Positions 55,413 to 63,704 of a DNA stretch of 64,000 nucleotides are shown piece by piece. The DNA lies in the NCBI RefSeq assembly GCF_024172705.1, contig NZ_CP092900.1:1-64000 (forward strand), given 5' to 3'. The translations under genes and the position numbers were made by a program. The first letter of the stretch is position 1, and every line of letters begins with the position of its first letter. The stretch comes from Candidatus Comchoanobacter bicostacola (GTDB lineage: Bacteria; Pseudomonadota; Gammaproteobacteria; Comchoanobacterales; Comchoanobacteraceae). The notes below the pieces were generated by a model. It ran no database searches. It worked only from the letters and a program-made list of their open reading frames with translations, and was not told the origin of the DNA.

Positions 55413-56266
55413 GCTTTTTCGCTAGCTTGGATGAGCCCGTTCTCTTGAAGCCGTTCTTTTCTGTAGGCCTGGGTCGTATAGCGATCAGATAGCCTCACTT
55501 CATTTCTGGGGTGGATAAAGAGTGGCATAGATAGTCGTGCCTTGTTTGCTGTTTGAGATGGATTAATGACCCTATGGGTGGTTGATTTGAGGTACCCAGC
55601 AGTGCACTCTTGCAGCATGTCTCCAGTATTTACAACGATAAGACTAGGGTCTAAGTTAACATTTATCCATTGGTTGTTTCTATTCAATACTTGTAATCCA
55701 GATGCTGTTGCTGCAGGCAAAATAGTAATGAGGTTGATGTCTTCATGTGCGGCTGCACGAATTGCTTCACTTTCTTCATTGCCTGTCAGTGGTGGATAAT
55801 GGATCGTGCGCAAAACAACGTTGGGTGAGTTTTCAATCATTTTGGGAAGAGGCATAGACAGTTGAGACTGGATGTTGCTAGGTAGTGCGTCTTGTATCCA
55901 GCTAAGTAATGTTTTTCCACATGAAAACAGTTGATCAAATAATGCATAGGATGCTGCTTGTGTTTCAAGTGGGCAGCGTCCGTGCTTGAGCACGTGGTAA
56001 AACTCTTTGAGGTCTTTTTGTGTTTTACCTTTAGCTGTTTCAGACTGTTCTTCTGAGATATAACCGTCTTCAACAATGGGGTTCCATTTGAACGCTTGTT
56101 TATTATTAGATTGATAGAATTGTTCCCAAACATGATAAGCTTGGGAAATTGCTTCGGATGCTACTGGAGCATTTTTAATCAGTGCAAACCCTGTGTTATG
56201 AAGGGCATGAGTTAGCTTTTTTCCTGCGAAGGGGTCATCAAAATGAATGATATCAATACTATTCAT
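55409..56266 (-). CDS. 2-oxoglutarate/Fe(II)-dependent oxygenase, isopenicillin N synthase-like
   Basis: A 285-residue double-stranded beta-helix oxygenase. Iron ligands are visible as His174-x-Asp176 in AAHEDINLITIL and His231 in STTHRVINP. The 2-oxoglutarate-binding Arg-x-Ser is Arg244/Ser246 in ARLSMPLF. The N-terminal domain has GFALIKNAPV, as in plant and bacterial IPNS-like enzymes. The substrate is unknown; the gene stands alone in an accessory region. Confidence 0.88.
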   Translation of the reverse strand: MNSIDIIHFDDPFAGKKLTHALHNTGFALIKNAPVASEAISQAYHVWEQFYQSNNKQAFKWNPIVEDGYISEEQSETAKGKTQKDLKEFYHVLKHGRCPLETQAASYALFDQLFSCGKTLLSWIQDALPSNIQSQLSMPLPKMIENSPNVVLRTIHYPPLTGNEESEAIRAAAHEDINLITILPAATASGLQVLNRNNQWINVNLDPSLIVVNTGDMLQECTAGYLKSTTHRVINPSQTANKARLSMPLFIHPRNEVRLSDRYTTQAYRKERLQENGLIQASEKA

Positions 56267-56363
56267 CTCCGTCCTGTATATTCAGTAGTGTCAAAAAAAT
56301 AGTATCTGCATTTGATTTTTTGTGCAATAGATAATTAATATATTCAAATAAAATATGATAGAA

Positions 56364-56383
56364 GTAAAAAGTTTATATAAATA
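56364..56383 (+). repeat. duplicated upstream element, copy 2
   Basis: Identical 20 bp to 54671-54690. It lies 29 bp before the ATG of the truncated 45-codon copy, so promoter and coding start were duplicated together. Confidence 0.7.
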
Positions 56384-56412
56384 ATGTCATCAAAATATAT
56401 TGGAGAAAAATA

Positions 56413-56550
56413 ATGGGCCAACATAAAAAAGAGGGGGGGGGAGAAAAGGCCAATAAACATTTAAACCGTTTAGGATATATATTTATATTTTCGTTATTAA
56501 CTGCTTTTATCTATACATTATTTTTTATTGACAGTACGTGGAATTGCTGA
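56413..56550 (+). pseudogene. truncated copy of the one-TM protein gene (45 codons)
   Basis: Starts with GGAGAAAAATA then ATG and encodes a 45-residue peptide. After a polar N terminus the segment LGYIFIFSLLTAFIYTLFF aligns by eye with the helix of the 226-residue protein at 54732. The frame then ends at TGA, and the soluble domain is missing. A run of nine G (56433-56441) sits in codons 7-10; gain or loss of one G would bring a stop within a few codons. It is probably a decaying duplicate, but a small membrane peptide is possible. Confidence 0.55.
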
Positions 56551-56587
56551 TATTTTCATGATAATTAGAAATAAATAGAGTTTAATA

Positions 56588-57523
56588 ATGAGTTTTGTAA
56601 AGAAAAGTATTCCTTGGGGAGCCTTGTATTCAAATGCTGAATCTACACAAAGAGCGCGTGCTAATTTGTATATAATAGTAACAAATTCGCCATTAATTTT
56701 AATTATAGAAGCACGGTTAAAGACGATCGCGGGGGCACCGGCACAGATGTTAGGTTTTATAACTGGTCTGTACTCTGATGAGAGCTTAGATAGTGTGTAT
56801 GGAAATGTTGAGAATGCTGCGTCAGTAATGTCGCTGGATGCAACTTGGGTTGGCATGAGCACTCCATCTATCTTAATGACGCATAGTTTCAAGCAGTTTA
56901 TGAAAAGTATTCGAATGAATATTGTATGGTATGCAGCTGGGCTATTAGTTTATTCATTGAAAGCAATACGTTATCCATTTATGGTAGTAGGGTCACTCTT
57001 TTATATGCCAATAACTAAAAATTTTAAAGTGCTAGGGCTTTGGTTTGAAGAGGTAGCAGACATTGTGAAGGGGGTTATTAATATGGCTACGTACCTTCCA
57101 CGAGCGATAACAGGCATTCGTTACTTAGAAAAAAAGCTACTTAAGGGTATTCAAAGTAAGGTTCATCGTTTTATACCAAACGAGAGAGTAAGTGCTTGGC
57201 ATATATTTTCACCATTATTAATTTTGACTGTATTGCCTGAATTATTAGTTATGCCTTTAGAGGTTGTAGCGTTGCTTTTTTATAATTTCCGGGCTGTTCC
57301 AGAATTTTTAGTACAAAAGATGAGTTTGTTGGGTGCTGTTTTGAGTGGACCTTTTGTTGTATTGTCTAATTTACACTCAATAATTTTTCCTCATAGCCAA
57401 GTAGATCCAGTAGCTGAGATCTTACCTATAGGGACTGATAATATAGGTCCACCTCCTGCGTACTCGCTGCCTTTGGGCCTTCCTACGTATCACCAGGCAA
57501 CATTTCCAACTCTACCATTTTAA
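56588..57523 (+). CDS. PPxY membrane protein, tandem paralogue 1 (311 aa)
   Basis: Unrecognised family. Two hydrophobic regions surround a conserved centre: LKAIRYPFMVVGSLFYMP, then a segment with LGLWFEEVADIVKG, YLPRAITGIRYLE and a C-terminal PLEVVALLFYNFRAVPEFL. The C-terminal tail is Pro-rich and carries PPAY (289-292) and LPTY. The PPxY form is the ligand for WW domains of Nedd4-type ubiquitin ligases in eukaryotes. No signal peptide is seen. It is the first of three adjacent paralogues. Confidence 0.75.
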   Translation: MSFVKKSIPWGALYSNAESTQRARANLYIIVTNSPLILIIEARLKTIAGAPAQMLGFITGLYSDESLDSVYGNVENAASVMSLDATWVGMSTPSILMTHSFKQFMKSIRMNIVWYAAGLLVYSLKAIRYPFMVVGSLFYMPITKNFKVLGLWFEEVADIVKGVINMATYLPRAITGIRYLEKKLLKGIQSKVHRFIPNERVSAWHIFSPLLILTVLPELLVMPLEVVALLFYNFRAVPEFLVQKMSLLGAVLSGPFVVLSNLHSIIFPHSQVDPVAEILPIGTDNIGPPPAYSLPLGLPTYHQATFPTLPF

Positions 57524-57654
57524 CTGTATGGGCAGCTAAGCTGTGTAATATAACATGTTAATAAGATTAAGTGCTGAGCTTATAGGCTAGTCAATCATCA
57601 GTGGTTGTGCCTTTCTCAAAAATATGGTACTATCCGTGATAAAAAGGTATAAAT

Positions 57655-58542
57655 ATGAATGAGTTGGGAAAGTTTGTTGACTGTAGGGTTCTGTATAGAA
57701 ATGGCCTCGCTAGTGATGGTGTTGATGGATTTGTCGGAATAGATTTAGATCTTTCGGGAGATGGAAGTGCGCTAGCTTTTTGGTTGGGGTTTTACAGCAA
57801 TGATTTCTTAAATAGGGTATACGGAAATAGTAGAGACGCTGCTCTGACAATGAGCATGAATACTAGCATTAATGGTCTATTTTTTGGATCAGTAAAGAGA
57901 GAATCAATTCGATCTACTAGTTTGTTTTTAGTTTATTGTTTATTAGCCATGATATTTCGTTTATTGGTTGTTCCGATTTTTTATCTACTTAAAGCAATTC
58001 GATATCCAATTATGCTGATAGGCTCTTTATATTTCATTCCTAAGACTATGAGTTTTAGACAGATCGGGTTTTGGTTTGAAGAGCTGGCAGATATTGTGAG
58101 GGGGCTTGTAGACTCGCTGACTTATCTCCCTAGGCTATTAATAGGTGCTGCCTATATAGAATCCAAGCTTAAGGGAAGTATTTCTACTAAGATGATCAAT
58201 GATTCAAATGATGAAACAGTGAGCTCATGGTGGTATCTGTTGTCTCCAGTATTGTTATTGAGTGCGCTACCACAAATTGTTCTTTCCCCATTACATGTAC
58301 TGGCTCTGCTCTTTTATAATCACCGAGCAGTTCCTAGGTTTTTACTTCAAACGCTTCATTTATTGTTCTCTGTGGTATGTGGACCTTTTCAAGTGCTCTT
58401 TAACATTCATCCATTATCTTATAATAACGATTTTGGGCCACCTCCGTATGCTGATAGGCCACCTCCTTATGCCCCTTCTGCAGAAGATGCTGGTAATCTA
58501 GAAGATCGTGCAGAGCCAACAGCTAGAATCTTCGCAATTTAA
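57655..58542 (+). CDS. PPxY membrane protein, tandem paralogue 2 (295 aa)
   Basis: Paralogue of its neighbours. The conserved core reads LKAIRYPIMLIGSLYFIP, IGFWFEELADIVRG, TYLPRLLIGAAYIE and PLHVLALLFYNHRAVPRFL, with several hydrophobic helices. The tail has two exact PPPY motifs (262-265 and 269-272) in a Gly/Pro-rich segment, then an acidic end. Doubling of the motif is typical of proteins that recruit WW-domain partners, here an inference. The next paralogue starts 17 bp later. Confidence 0.78.
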   Translation: MNELGKFVDCRVLYRNGLASDGVDGFVGIDLDLSGDGSALAFWLGFYSNDFLNRVYGNSRDAALTMSMNTSINGLFFGSVKRESIRSTSLFLVYCLLAMIFRLLVVPIFYLLKAIRYPIMLIGSLYFIPKTMSFRQIGFWFEELADIVRGLVDSLTYLPRLLIGAAYIESKLKGSISTKMINDSNDETVSSWWYLLSPVLLLSALPQIVLSPLHVLALLFYNHRAVPRFLLQTLHLLFSVVCGPFQVLFNIHPLSYNNDFGPPPYADRPPPYAPSAEDAGNLEDRAEPTARIFAI

Positions 58543-58559
58543 GCGATAGGTAAAATACT

Positions 58560-59396
58560 ATGAATGATTTATTAAAAATGTTTTACGGGCTCTTGCCCGG
58601 AAAAAGTGATGAAAGGGTGAGCCGTTTAAATGTATGGGGCTTATATACAAACAGTAGTTTAAAAAGACTCTACTGTGATTATGCTTTTTCTGCATATGCA
58701 ATGTATTCTAATATTGCATATATTTTACCGTTCTTGATCCATAAGCGTGGTTGGGCACCATTTATAGCTGCATTCTTTATGATGCAGGTTTTATTTGTCC
58801 CGTATTTATTGAAGATACTTCGTTACCCTATAATGGTTATCGCTTCTTTGTTTTACATGCCTATAACTGGAAACTTCAGAATGCTTGGGTTGTGGTTTGA
58901 AGATATTGCTGAGATAATTGTTGTTCAAGTAGAATATGTAACAATTATTCCAAGGTTACTAACAGGTATTTACTTTTTAGAGGGAGTCGTGGATAGATAC
59001 GCATCATCGATGAATAGAAACCAATCCTTTCAGTTAGAGTATGTGTGGTTGCTTTTATCCCCATTAACACTGATTAAAAGTGGCGTTCAACTAGCAGTTA
59101 GTCCACTCTATATGTTGGCACTGTTGTTTTATAACTATTCTGCTATACCGTTTTTCTTACAGCTAACTATTAAAAATGTTTATGTATCCTTGTTTGGACC
59201 TGTTCTTTTCTTATTAGAAGGCCTAAAGGCGTTATTTGAGGGTAAGCAAACAGTTCCTGTCTATTCCTCTAAACCTTACCGAATAGATGAGCTCGTGAGG
59301 ATTGCTCAGCATACCATCAACCAGCTAAGTGGCTTGATCTCATTTGATCATCTTAGTTCTGAGATGAGTGTAGGCAAATCAGGGCCTGTTGCTTGA
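58560..59396 (+). CDS. membrane protein, tandem paralogue 3 without PPxY (278 aa)
   Basis: Third member of the tandem family. The core reads LKILRYPIMVIASLFYMP, LGLWFEDIAEII, IIPRLLTGIYFLE and PLYMLALLFYNYSAIPFFL. The Pro-rich tail is replaced by a polar one; VPVY is the only trace of the motif. The N-terminal region is shorter than in the other two. A bidirectional hairpin follows at 59434. Confidence 0.75.
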   Translation: MNDLLKMFYGLLPGKSDERVSRLNVWGLYTNSSLKRLYCDYAFSAYAMYSNIAYILPFLIHKRGWAPFIAAFFMMQVLFVPYLLKILRYPIMVIASLFYMPITGNFRMLGLWFEDIAEIIVVQVEYVTIIPRLLTGIYFLEGVVDRYASSMNRNQSFQLEYVWLLLSPLTLIKSGVQLAVSPLYMLALLFYNYSAIPFFLQLTIKNVYVSLFGPVLFLLEGLKALFEGKQTVPVYSSKPYRIDELVRIAQHTINQLSGLISFDHLSSEMSVGKSGPVA

Positions 59397-59433
59397 TCTA
59401 GTTATTAGGTTTCAATAGAGGTGAGGTAGCAGC

Positions 59434-59466
59434 ATAAAAAAAAGCAGCCTAGATGGCTGCTTCTTT
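59434..59466 (-). terminator. bidirectional rho-independent terminator
   Basis: The stem AAGCAGCC (59442-59449) and GGCTGCTT (59455-59462) has a 5-base loop. On the minus strand it is followed by eight T (59436-59443 read as A on plus), ending the outer-membrane protein gene. On the plus strand TTCTTT follows, so it may also stop transcription from 59396. Confidence 0.8.
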
Positions 59467-59481
59467 CAAAGATGTTCGTAA

Positions 59482-60288
59482 TTAAAATTTGAAATTGACA
59501 CCCGCTGAAAAAATGGTACCGTCTTGATCTAAAGAATTTCCGTTTGATGAAACATCTGGCTCTGCAGTATAATTAAAGACTTTTGTAAGTGAAGTCTTAA
59601 ATGAGTAATGGTCTGATAAACTTACGCTTGATGATAATCCAAAATAAACCCCAGCGCCATTTTCTTTATAGGTTACCCCGTCTGCCTTTATCGTGTCTTG
59701 GTTGTTTGCATAACCCACAACTAATCCCATCGTAGCTTCTTCGGAATTCAAGGCATAGTATGTAAATTCAGCACCGTATCCTAGACCATCAGTTACCTCA
59801 GTTTTATCAGCAAAAGCAGAAGTAATTGTAATGTCAGCATTACCACCGGCATCTTTGACATTAATTTTATTTCCACTGCCTGCAGCTGCTGTATAGCCTA
59901 CACTTAGCGTTTGGTCAGCTACTGCTGCTCCTGATGAAACCTCGTCATTTGTTCCTACTGTGTAGTTTGTAATATTCGTATCACCTTTCACAGGCGTATC
60001 AACCAACAAGTTTGCCTTTCCTTTACACAATACGTAGTCATTCGTTGATCCTGAATTTACGTAAGCTGTTACTGCAAATTTCTCTCCTACATTAGTTGAT
60101 ACCCCGAATGTAAGGTAATCATTAGCGTTTCTAGAGTGGTTTCCTACGATAGTTGTAATGCTCTTAGTTTCTGACTTGCTTGAGTTTCCTAAATCGTATT
60201 TTGTGATTCCTCCAAAAACACTTATCTCCGCATTTGCAAATGGCATTGCAGCAGTTAATGCTAATAATCCTAATCTTAATGTCTTCAT
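59482..60288 (-). CDS. outer-membrane beta-barrel protein (268 aa)
   Basis: The start is ATG 60288 (MKTLRLGLLALTAAMPFANA, cleaved before Glu), with GGAGAG just upstream; an ATG 12 bp earlier is part of that ribosome-binding site. The mature protein alternates polar and hydrophobic residues in many predicted strands. It ends SAGVNFKF, the terminal Phe signature recognised by the BAM complex. No specific family is recognised. It is probably a porin-like or surface protein of the host-facing membrane. Confidence 0.8.
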   Translation of the reverse strand: MKTLRLGLLALTAAMPFANAEISVFGGITKYDLGNSSKSETKSITTIVGNHSRNANDYLTFGVSTNVGEKFAVTAYVNSGSTNDYVLCKGKANLLVDTPVKGDTNITNYTVGTNDEVSSGAAVADQTLSVGYTAAAGSGNKINVKDAGGNADITITSAFADKTEVTDGLGYGAEFTYYALNSEEATMGLVVGYANNQDTIKADGVTYKENGAGVYFGLSSSVSLSDHYSFKTSLTKVFNYTAEPDVSSNGNSLDQDGTIFSAGVNFKF

Positions 60289-60375
60289 CACTCTCTCCAT
60301 GTGTATAAAATCCTATTTCCAAATTAACATTAAAAAAATGCGTTGTCACTACTAGATTTCAGTTTTTTTTAAAAT

Positions 60376-61125
60376 TTAGAACATTATGCTAATAAGTGCA
60401 TAATATGCCTGCTCAATATTTACAGTAGCCGTATCTTTTCTAGAGAGTGAACCTAGCACTGATGCGCCAGCTTCAACTGCAGCTTTTATGCCGTAAGGTG
60501 TATTGCTTATGGTGGCCCTAGAGTATAAAAACAATAGATGTGCATCATAAGTCTTGAGAGTAGAACAACTGGTTTCAATAAGCTCTGTTTCACTAAATCG
60601 GTACATAGCGCCGAGACTGACTTCATTATTGTCTTGTTGAGCGATACTATATTCAACCCCTAAACCATAATTTAGGGTTTCTTTGGTCTCTATTTTTCGA
60701 CTATCTGTTTTTAAGTTGATAGTTAGTTCAGGGTTTACGTTAGAGATTTCAATATCATAACCATCAGCACACTCAATATGTTTCGTTGGTGTATTATTCA
60801 CAATATTCAGCGCTGGGTCAGTATTATTTGTAGATGTTTCAATTTTGGCGGTGCCATAGTTATGCCCATAAGTAATTTTATCACCTATATTTGTCTCTAC
60901 CAGGCCTCTGAGTTTGAATTTAGAGGATGCCTTGAATTGCAGCTCTACCCCCGCATTTTGAAAATATAGGTCAGGGTAAGCATCGAGTTTTGTGATTAAA
61001 GTCCCATTACGAAGGTATCCACCAGCATTAAAGTGAGTGATGTCAAAGCGCTTGGCCTGCGGTAACGTGCACAGGCTGGTGAGGAAGATAATGCCTAGAA
61101 GGGTGCGTTTGTTCCAATAAATCAT
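60376..61125 (-). CDS. predicted outer-membrane protein (249 aa)
   Basis: The ATG at 61125 overlaps the stop of the upstream gene as ATGA, implying translational coupling. A hydrophobic signal segment (LLGIIFLTSLCTLPQA) is followed by predicted beta-strands. The C terminus is YYALISIMF with a terminal Phe. It resembles its upstream neighbour in layout (NAGGYLRNGTLITKLDAYP versus LGGFAMGKSTLVELDQFP), so the two are probably paralogues. Confidence 0.65.
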   Translation of the reverse strand: MIYWNKRTLLGIIFLTSLCTLPQAKRFDITHFNAGGYLRNGTLITKLDAYPDLYFQNAGVELQFKASSKFKLRGLVETNIGDKITYGHNYGTAKIETSTNNTDPALNIVNNTPTKHIECADGYDIEISNVNPELTINLKTDSRKIETKETLNYGLGVEYSIAQQDNNEVSLGAMYRFSETELIETSCSTLKTYDAHLLFLYSRATISNTPYGIKAAVEAGASVLGSLSRKDTATVNIEQAYYALISIMF

Positions 61126-62021
61126 AACTTTTGATGGTTGATGTTGTACATAGCACTGAGCTTGGTGCTCATGCTCCATTGAATATCGTGTTCAGTATTT
61201 TCTTTCTTTACAGTGCCCTGGATTGGGTAGCCTATGCTTGCTTCTATAGCAAGACCGCCTGATGTTTTAAAAAGTGCTGAAGCTGTTGCTTCTATTCCTC
61301 TATGTAGATAAATGTTTTCTGTTGCACAGGACCCTTCTTCAGTTGTTGTTTCATCATATGCATAGTGAACCCCGAGTGATGCAGTGCCATATTGGTTGTT
61401 GATCACGGCTAAATCAATGCCGCAATGCGCATACGTTGCATGTTTGATTGTGAGGTGCTTGTCACTAGACGTCACCTTTAGTTGTAGGTTATTATTGGTA
61501 TTGCCTCCACTGGGTGTAATGGCTAGAATCTTTCCATCACAATCTGAATTGACTGTTTGCGTTGTATATGTAGTAGTAGATAGTAAGTCCTTGCCGTCTA
61601 TGGTTACGGATCCAGTGCCTGCGGTGTCACCATTGGTGTCCCAGCTAGTAGTAGCAGGGGCTGTAACTTTGTAGGTTATGTTACCAGCACTTTGATTGTA
61701 CTTTAGGTCATTAATCGATGCTCCTACCCCTAACGATATTCGAATGATACTGATGGGGCTGACGTTAATTTGTAAGCCAGCGGTATTGGTATTTAATCGT
61801 GGGAACTGATCTAACTCAACCAAGGTGGATTTTCCCATAGCAAAACCGCCTAAAAAGACTTCTGGTTTGGGTTTTGGGGGTGGCTCTCTAAAAGCATGGC
61901 TGTTAAATGTTAAAAAGAGTAGGGCAACATAAGGTAAATGACTCATGACCTGCTGAATTGCAGTATGATTGAAGTTGTTGTGATGACAACTCGTATTTAG
62001 CGGGTTAGCTTCCATGGTCAT
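61122..62021 (-). CDS. predicted outer-membrane or exported protein (299 aa)
   Basis: AAGGAG 7 nt before ATG 62021 supports this start. However, a signal-like segment (MSHLPYVALLFLTFNSHA) begins only at residue 26, with its own AGCAGG, so translation may begin at 61946. The mature part is beta-rich with Thr/Gly/Asn-rich loops and several cysteines. It is the first gene of a two-gene unit and a probable paralogue of the next gene. The function is not recognisable. Confidence 0.65.
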   Translation of the reverse strand: MTMEANPLNTSCHHNNFNHTAIQQVMSHLPYVALLFLTFNSHAFREPPPKPKPEVFLGGFAMGKSTLVELDQFPRLNTNTAGLQINVSPISIIRISLGVGASINDLKYNQSAGNITYKVTAPATTSWDTNGDTAGTGSVTIDGKDLLSTTTYTTQTVNSDCDGKILAITPSGGNTNNNLQLKVTSSDKHLTIKHATYAHCGIDLAVINNQYGTASLGVHYAYDETTTEEGSCATENIYLHRGIEATASALFKTSGGLAIEASIGYPIQGTVKKENTEHDIQWSMSTKLSAMYNINHQKL

Positions 62022-62226
62022 GTTAAGGCTCCTTGCACTTATAAGATACTATAGCGTTTTGCTACAATTAAGTCATTAGTAATTTACGTCAGCATTAAAC
62101 TTAATTAAATTATTTTAAGAGAGATTCAGCAGAATAAAGGCTTTAGTCTTATATGGCTTTGTAAGAAAAGTGATGTAAGTTTAATCATGCTACCATGCCT
62201 AGCGCTTGGGGGGGGTAAGGTTATAC

Positions 62227-62255
62227 TTGACATGTTAGGAGAATTGTACTATCTT
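62227..62255 (+). promoter_or_regulatory. probable promoter of the leucine-rich-repeat gene
   Basis: TTGACA (62227-62232), a 17-bp spacer, then TATCTT (62250-62255). A run of eight G (62208-62215) ends 11 bp upstream of the -35 and could vary in length. The rest of the 329-bp gap 62022-62350 shows only AT-rich sequence and a six-codon in-frame start (62288-62308) that ends in TAA. Confidence 0.45.
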
Positions 62256-62350
62256 GCTGATAATAATAACAATATTTAGGTGAAGTTATGATGAGTAATA
62301 ATATATAAGTAAGTGGCTTTCTGGACGAATATGTTGCTACACAAGTAGAA

Positions 62351-62944
62351 ATGATGAGGCAAGAAAGTCCTCAGTTGAATACTCTTGTATTGCAGCGCAG
62401 TGCTTACTTGGAGGATGCTTCTTTTTCTGATTTAGAGGGGTTTGACTATTTACAGTCTCAATCGCGAGTGAGAATTGGACATGGTACCTTTGAGGCTAGT
62501 TCCTTTAGATCGGTGACGATTGGTCCGCGCTCATTTGTAGGCCAGAAAGCTTTTGCGGGTTTACAGAACCTATCCTTATTAACCCTAAATGCAAATGTTG
62601 GTTTGAGCACTGAGGCTTTTCATGGATGTTCGCGGTTGCGTATGTTGGTGTTAAAGGGTGCTATTGGTCGTATTGCTATAAGTGCTTTTTCAGGGTGTGA
62701 TAACCTACGTTTGGTAGCACTGAGTTATGAATGCTTTACTTGGCTGAGGGCGTCTTCAGTGAATGTTAGGAGATTGATTAGGCTTCGGATAATGTTGCCA
62801 AGATGCCGCTTTGTGTTGGTGCCCCCGAGGCCTTCTAGATGTATAGATCTTAAAGCCTTTCGACGATTTGGTGGACAGGGAGCAATTGGTTTAAAGGTTG
62901 TGCAGGGTCAGTCATCGCGTCCTCTTGCTTCGCTGAGTATATAG
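62351..62944 (+). CDS. leucine-rich-repeat protein, BspA/LRR_5 type, possibly 5'-interrupted
   Basis: A 197-residue protein with repeats of the BspA kind: IGHGTFEASSFRSVTIG, SFVGQKAFAGLQNLSLLTL, STEAFHGCSRLRMLVLKG and AISAFSGCDNLRLVAL. Such repeats mediate protein binding, and in bacteria often binding to eukaryotic partners. The C-terminal third is basic and non-repeat. The frame continues upstream with plausible protein (VSGFLDEYVATQVE) to a TAA at 62306-62308. Before that stop lie an ATG at 62288 and AGGTGA. The gene may therefore have lost its original start to a nonsense change, with 62351 as a poor restart. No signal peptide is seen. Confidence 0.65.
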   Translation: MMRQESPQLNTLVLQRSAYLEDASFSDLEGFDYLQSQSRVRIGHGTFEASSFRSVTIGPRSFVGQKAFAGLQNLSLLTLNANVGLSTEAFHGCSRLRMLVLKGAIGRIAISAFSGCDNLRLVALSYECFTWLRASSVNVRRLIRLRIMLPRCRFVLVPPRPSRCIDLKAFRRFGGQGAIGLKVVQGQSSRPLASLSI

Positions 62945-62975
62945 TGAGTGATTGAGTTTGTTTAACATCAATAAA

Positions 62976-63010
62976 AAAAGCCACCTAGTAGTAAACAGGG
63001 TGGCTTTTCT
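62976..63010. terminator. bidirectional rho-independent terminator
   Basis: The perfect 10-bp stem AAAAGCCACC (62976-62985) and GGTGGCTTTT (62999-63008) has a 13-base loop. It has a T-rich 3' side on both strands and lies between two convergent genes. Confidence 0.8.
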
Positions 63011-63025
63011 TTGTTAGTCTGGATG

Positions 63026-63655
63026 TTAAATACTCCGGCCAGCACTAACTTTGACGATGCCTCCTGAGCGAGGGCTTGAGCCCGTGGTCGTTCCGCTTTC
63101 AGTGGCTGCTAGATCATTATTAAGGGTTGTACCGACTGTGGCGCTCACTGTGAAACCCCTTCCAGATTCACTATCTGCTGAGTGATTGTCTGTTGCAACT
63201 GTTATGCCAACAAAAAGTCCATTTACTTCCTTTTTGTATGCGCCCGCTGTGTCTTCTGCTGCTACGTTGTAGTGCCCTGCTGTAAGACCAGCTTTTACGC
63301 ATTCCTGTTCAAGGAAAGCGGGGAATACTGATGCTGAAATTAAGTACTGGATCCCGTCAGGTTCCGTATGAGTGCCGTCAACGTAGTCCCCTAAATGGTC
63401 GATATTAGTGATTATGCTTCCATCAAGACTAACAGCCAGGTCTTCAGAAAGTTGATAGTTAGCATTTAGAGCAGGGCCTGCGCCTATTACTGTAACAGCG
63501 CCTGTGTCAGTTGCACCAGCATTAATAATTACAGTCTCAATTGATGCGGTAAGGTCTATATTACTTAAGCCCTTAGCCGCTGAGACTGTTAATAGTGACG
63601 ATAATCCAAGAAGTGCGATGTGTGATTTATTTATAAGAGTGTGCTCCATGCTCAT
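63026..63655 (-). CDS. predicted exported protein, possible beta-barrel (209 aa)
   Basis: Start at ATG 63655 (AGAG upstream; another ATG at 63649 or one at 63676 is possible). The signal peptide is SHIALLGLSSLLTVSAAKG. The mature part is rich in Gly, Ala, Thr and Ser with alternating strands (TVIGAGPALNANYQLSEDLAV). It ends VSAGRSI, without the usual terminal Phe. It is probably a surface or periplasmic protein; the family is unknown. Confidence 0.6.
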   Translation of the reverse strand: MSMEHTLINKSHIALLGLSSLLTVSAAKGLSNIDLTASIETVIINAGATDTGAVTVIGAGPALNANYQLSEDLAVSLDGSIITNIDHLGDYVDGTHTEPDGIQYLISASVFPAFLEQECVKAGLTAGHYNVAAEDTAGAYKKEVNGLFVGITVATDNHSADSESGRGFTVSATVGTTLNNDLAATESGTTTGSSPRSGGIVKVSAGRSI

Positions 63656-63704
63656 TTGCTCTATAGAAGTTAGCATTTTTTTAAAATAAAGTCACCTTTA
63701 AAGT

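Noticed and set aside
56518-56892. A 124-codon minus-strand frame covering the start of the first PPxY gene.
   Set aside because: It runs opposite the conserved N-terminal region of the paralogue and has no ribosome-binding site or recognisable product.
62306-62308. Recoding of TAA as a sense codon in the leucine-rich-repeat gene.
   Set aside because: TAA ends many other genes in the window (rpmH, yidC, dnaN), so it is a normal stop; a nonsense change is simpler.
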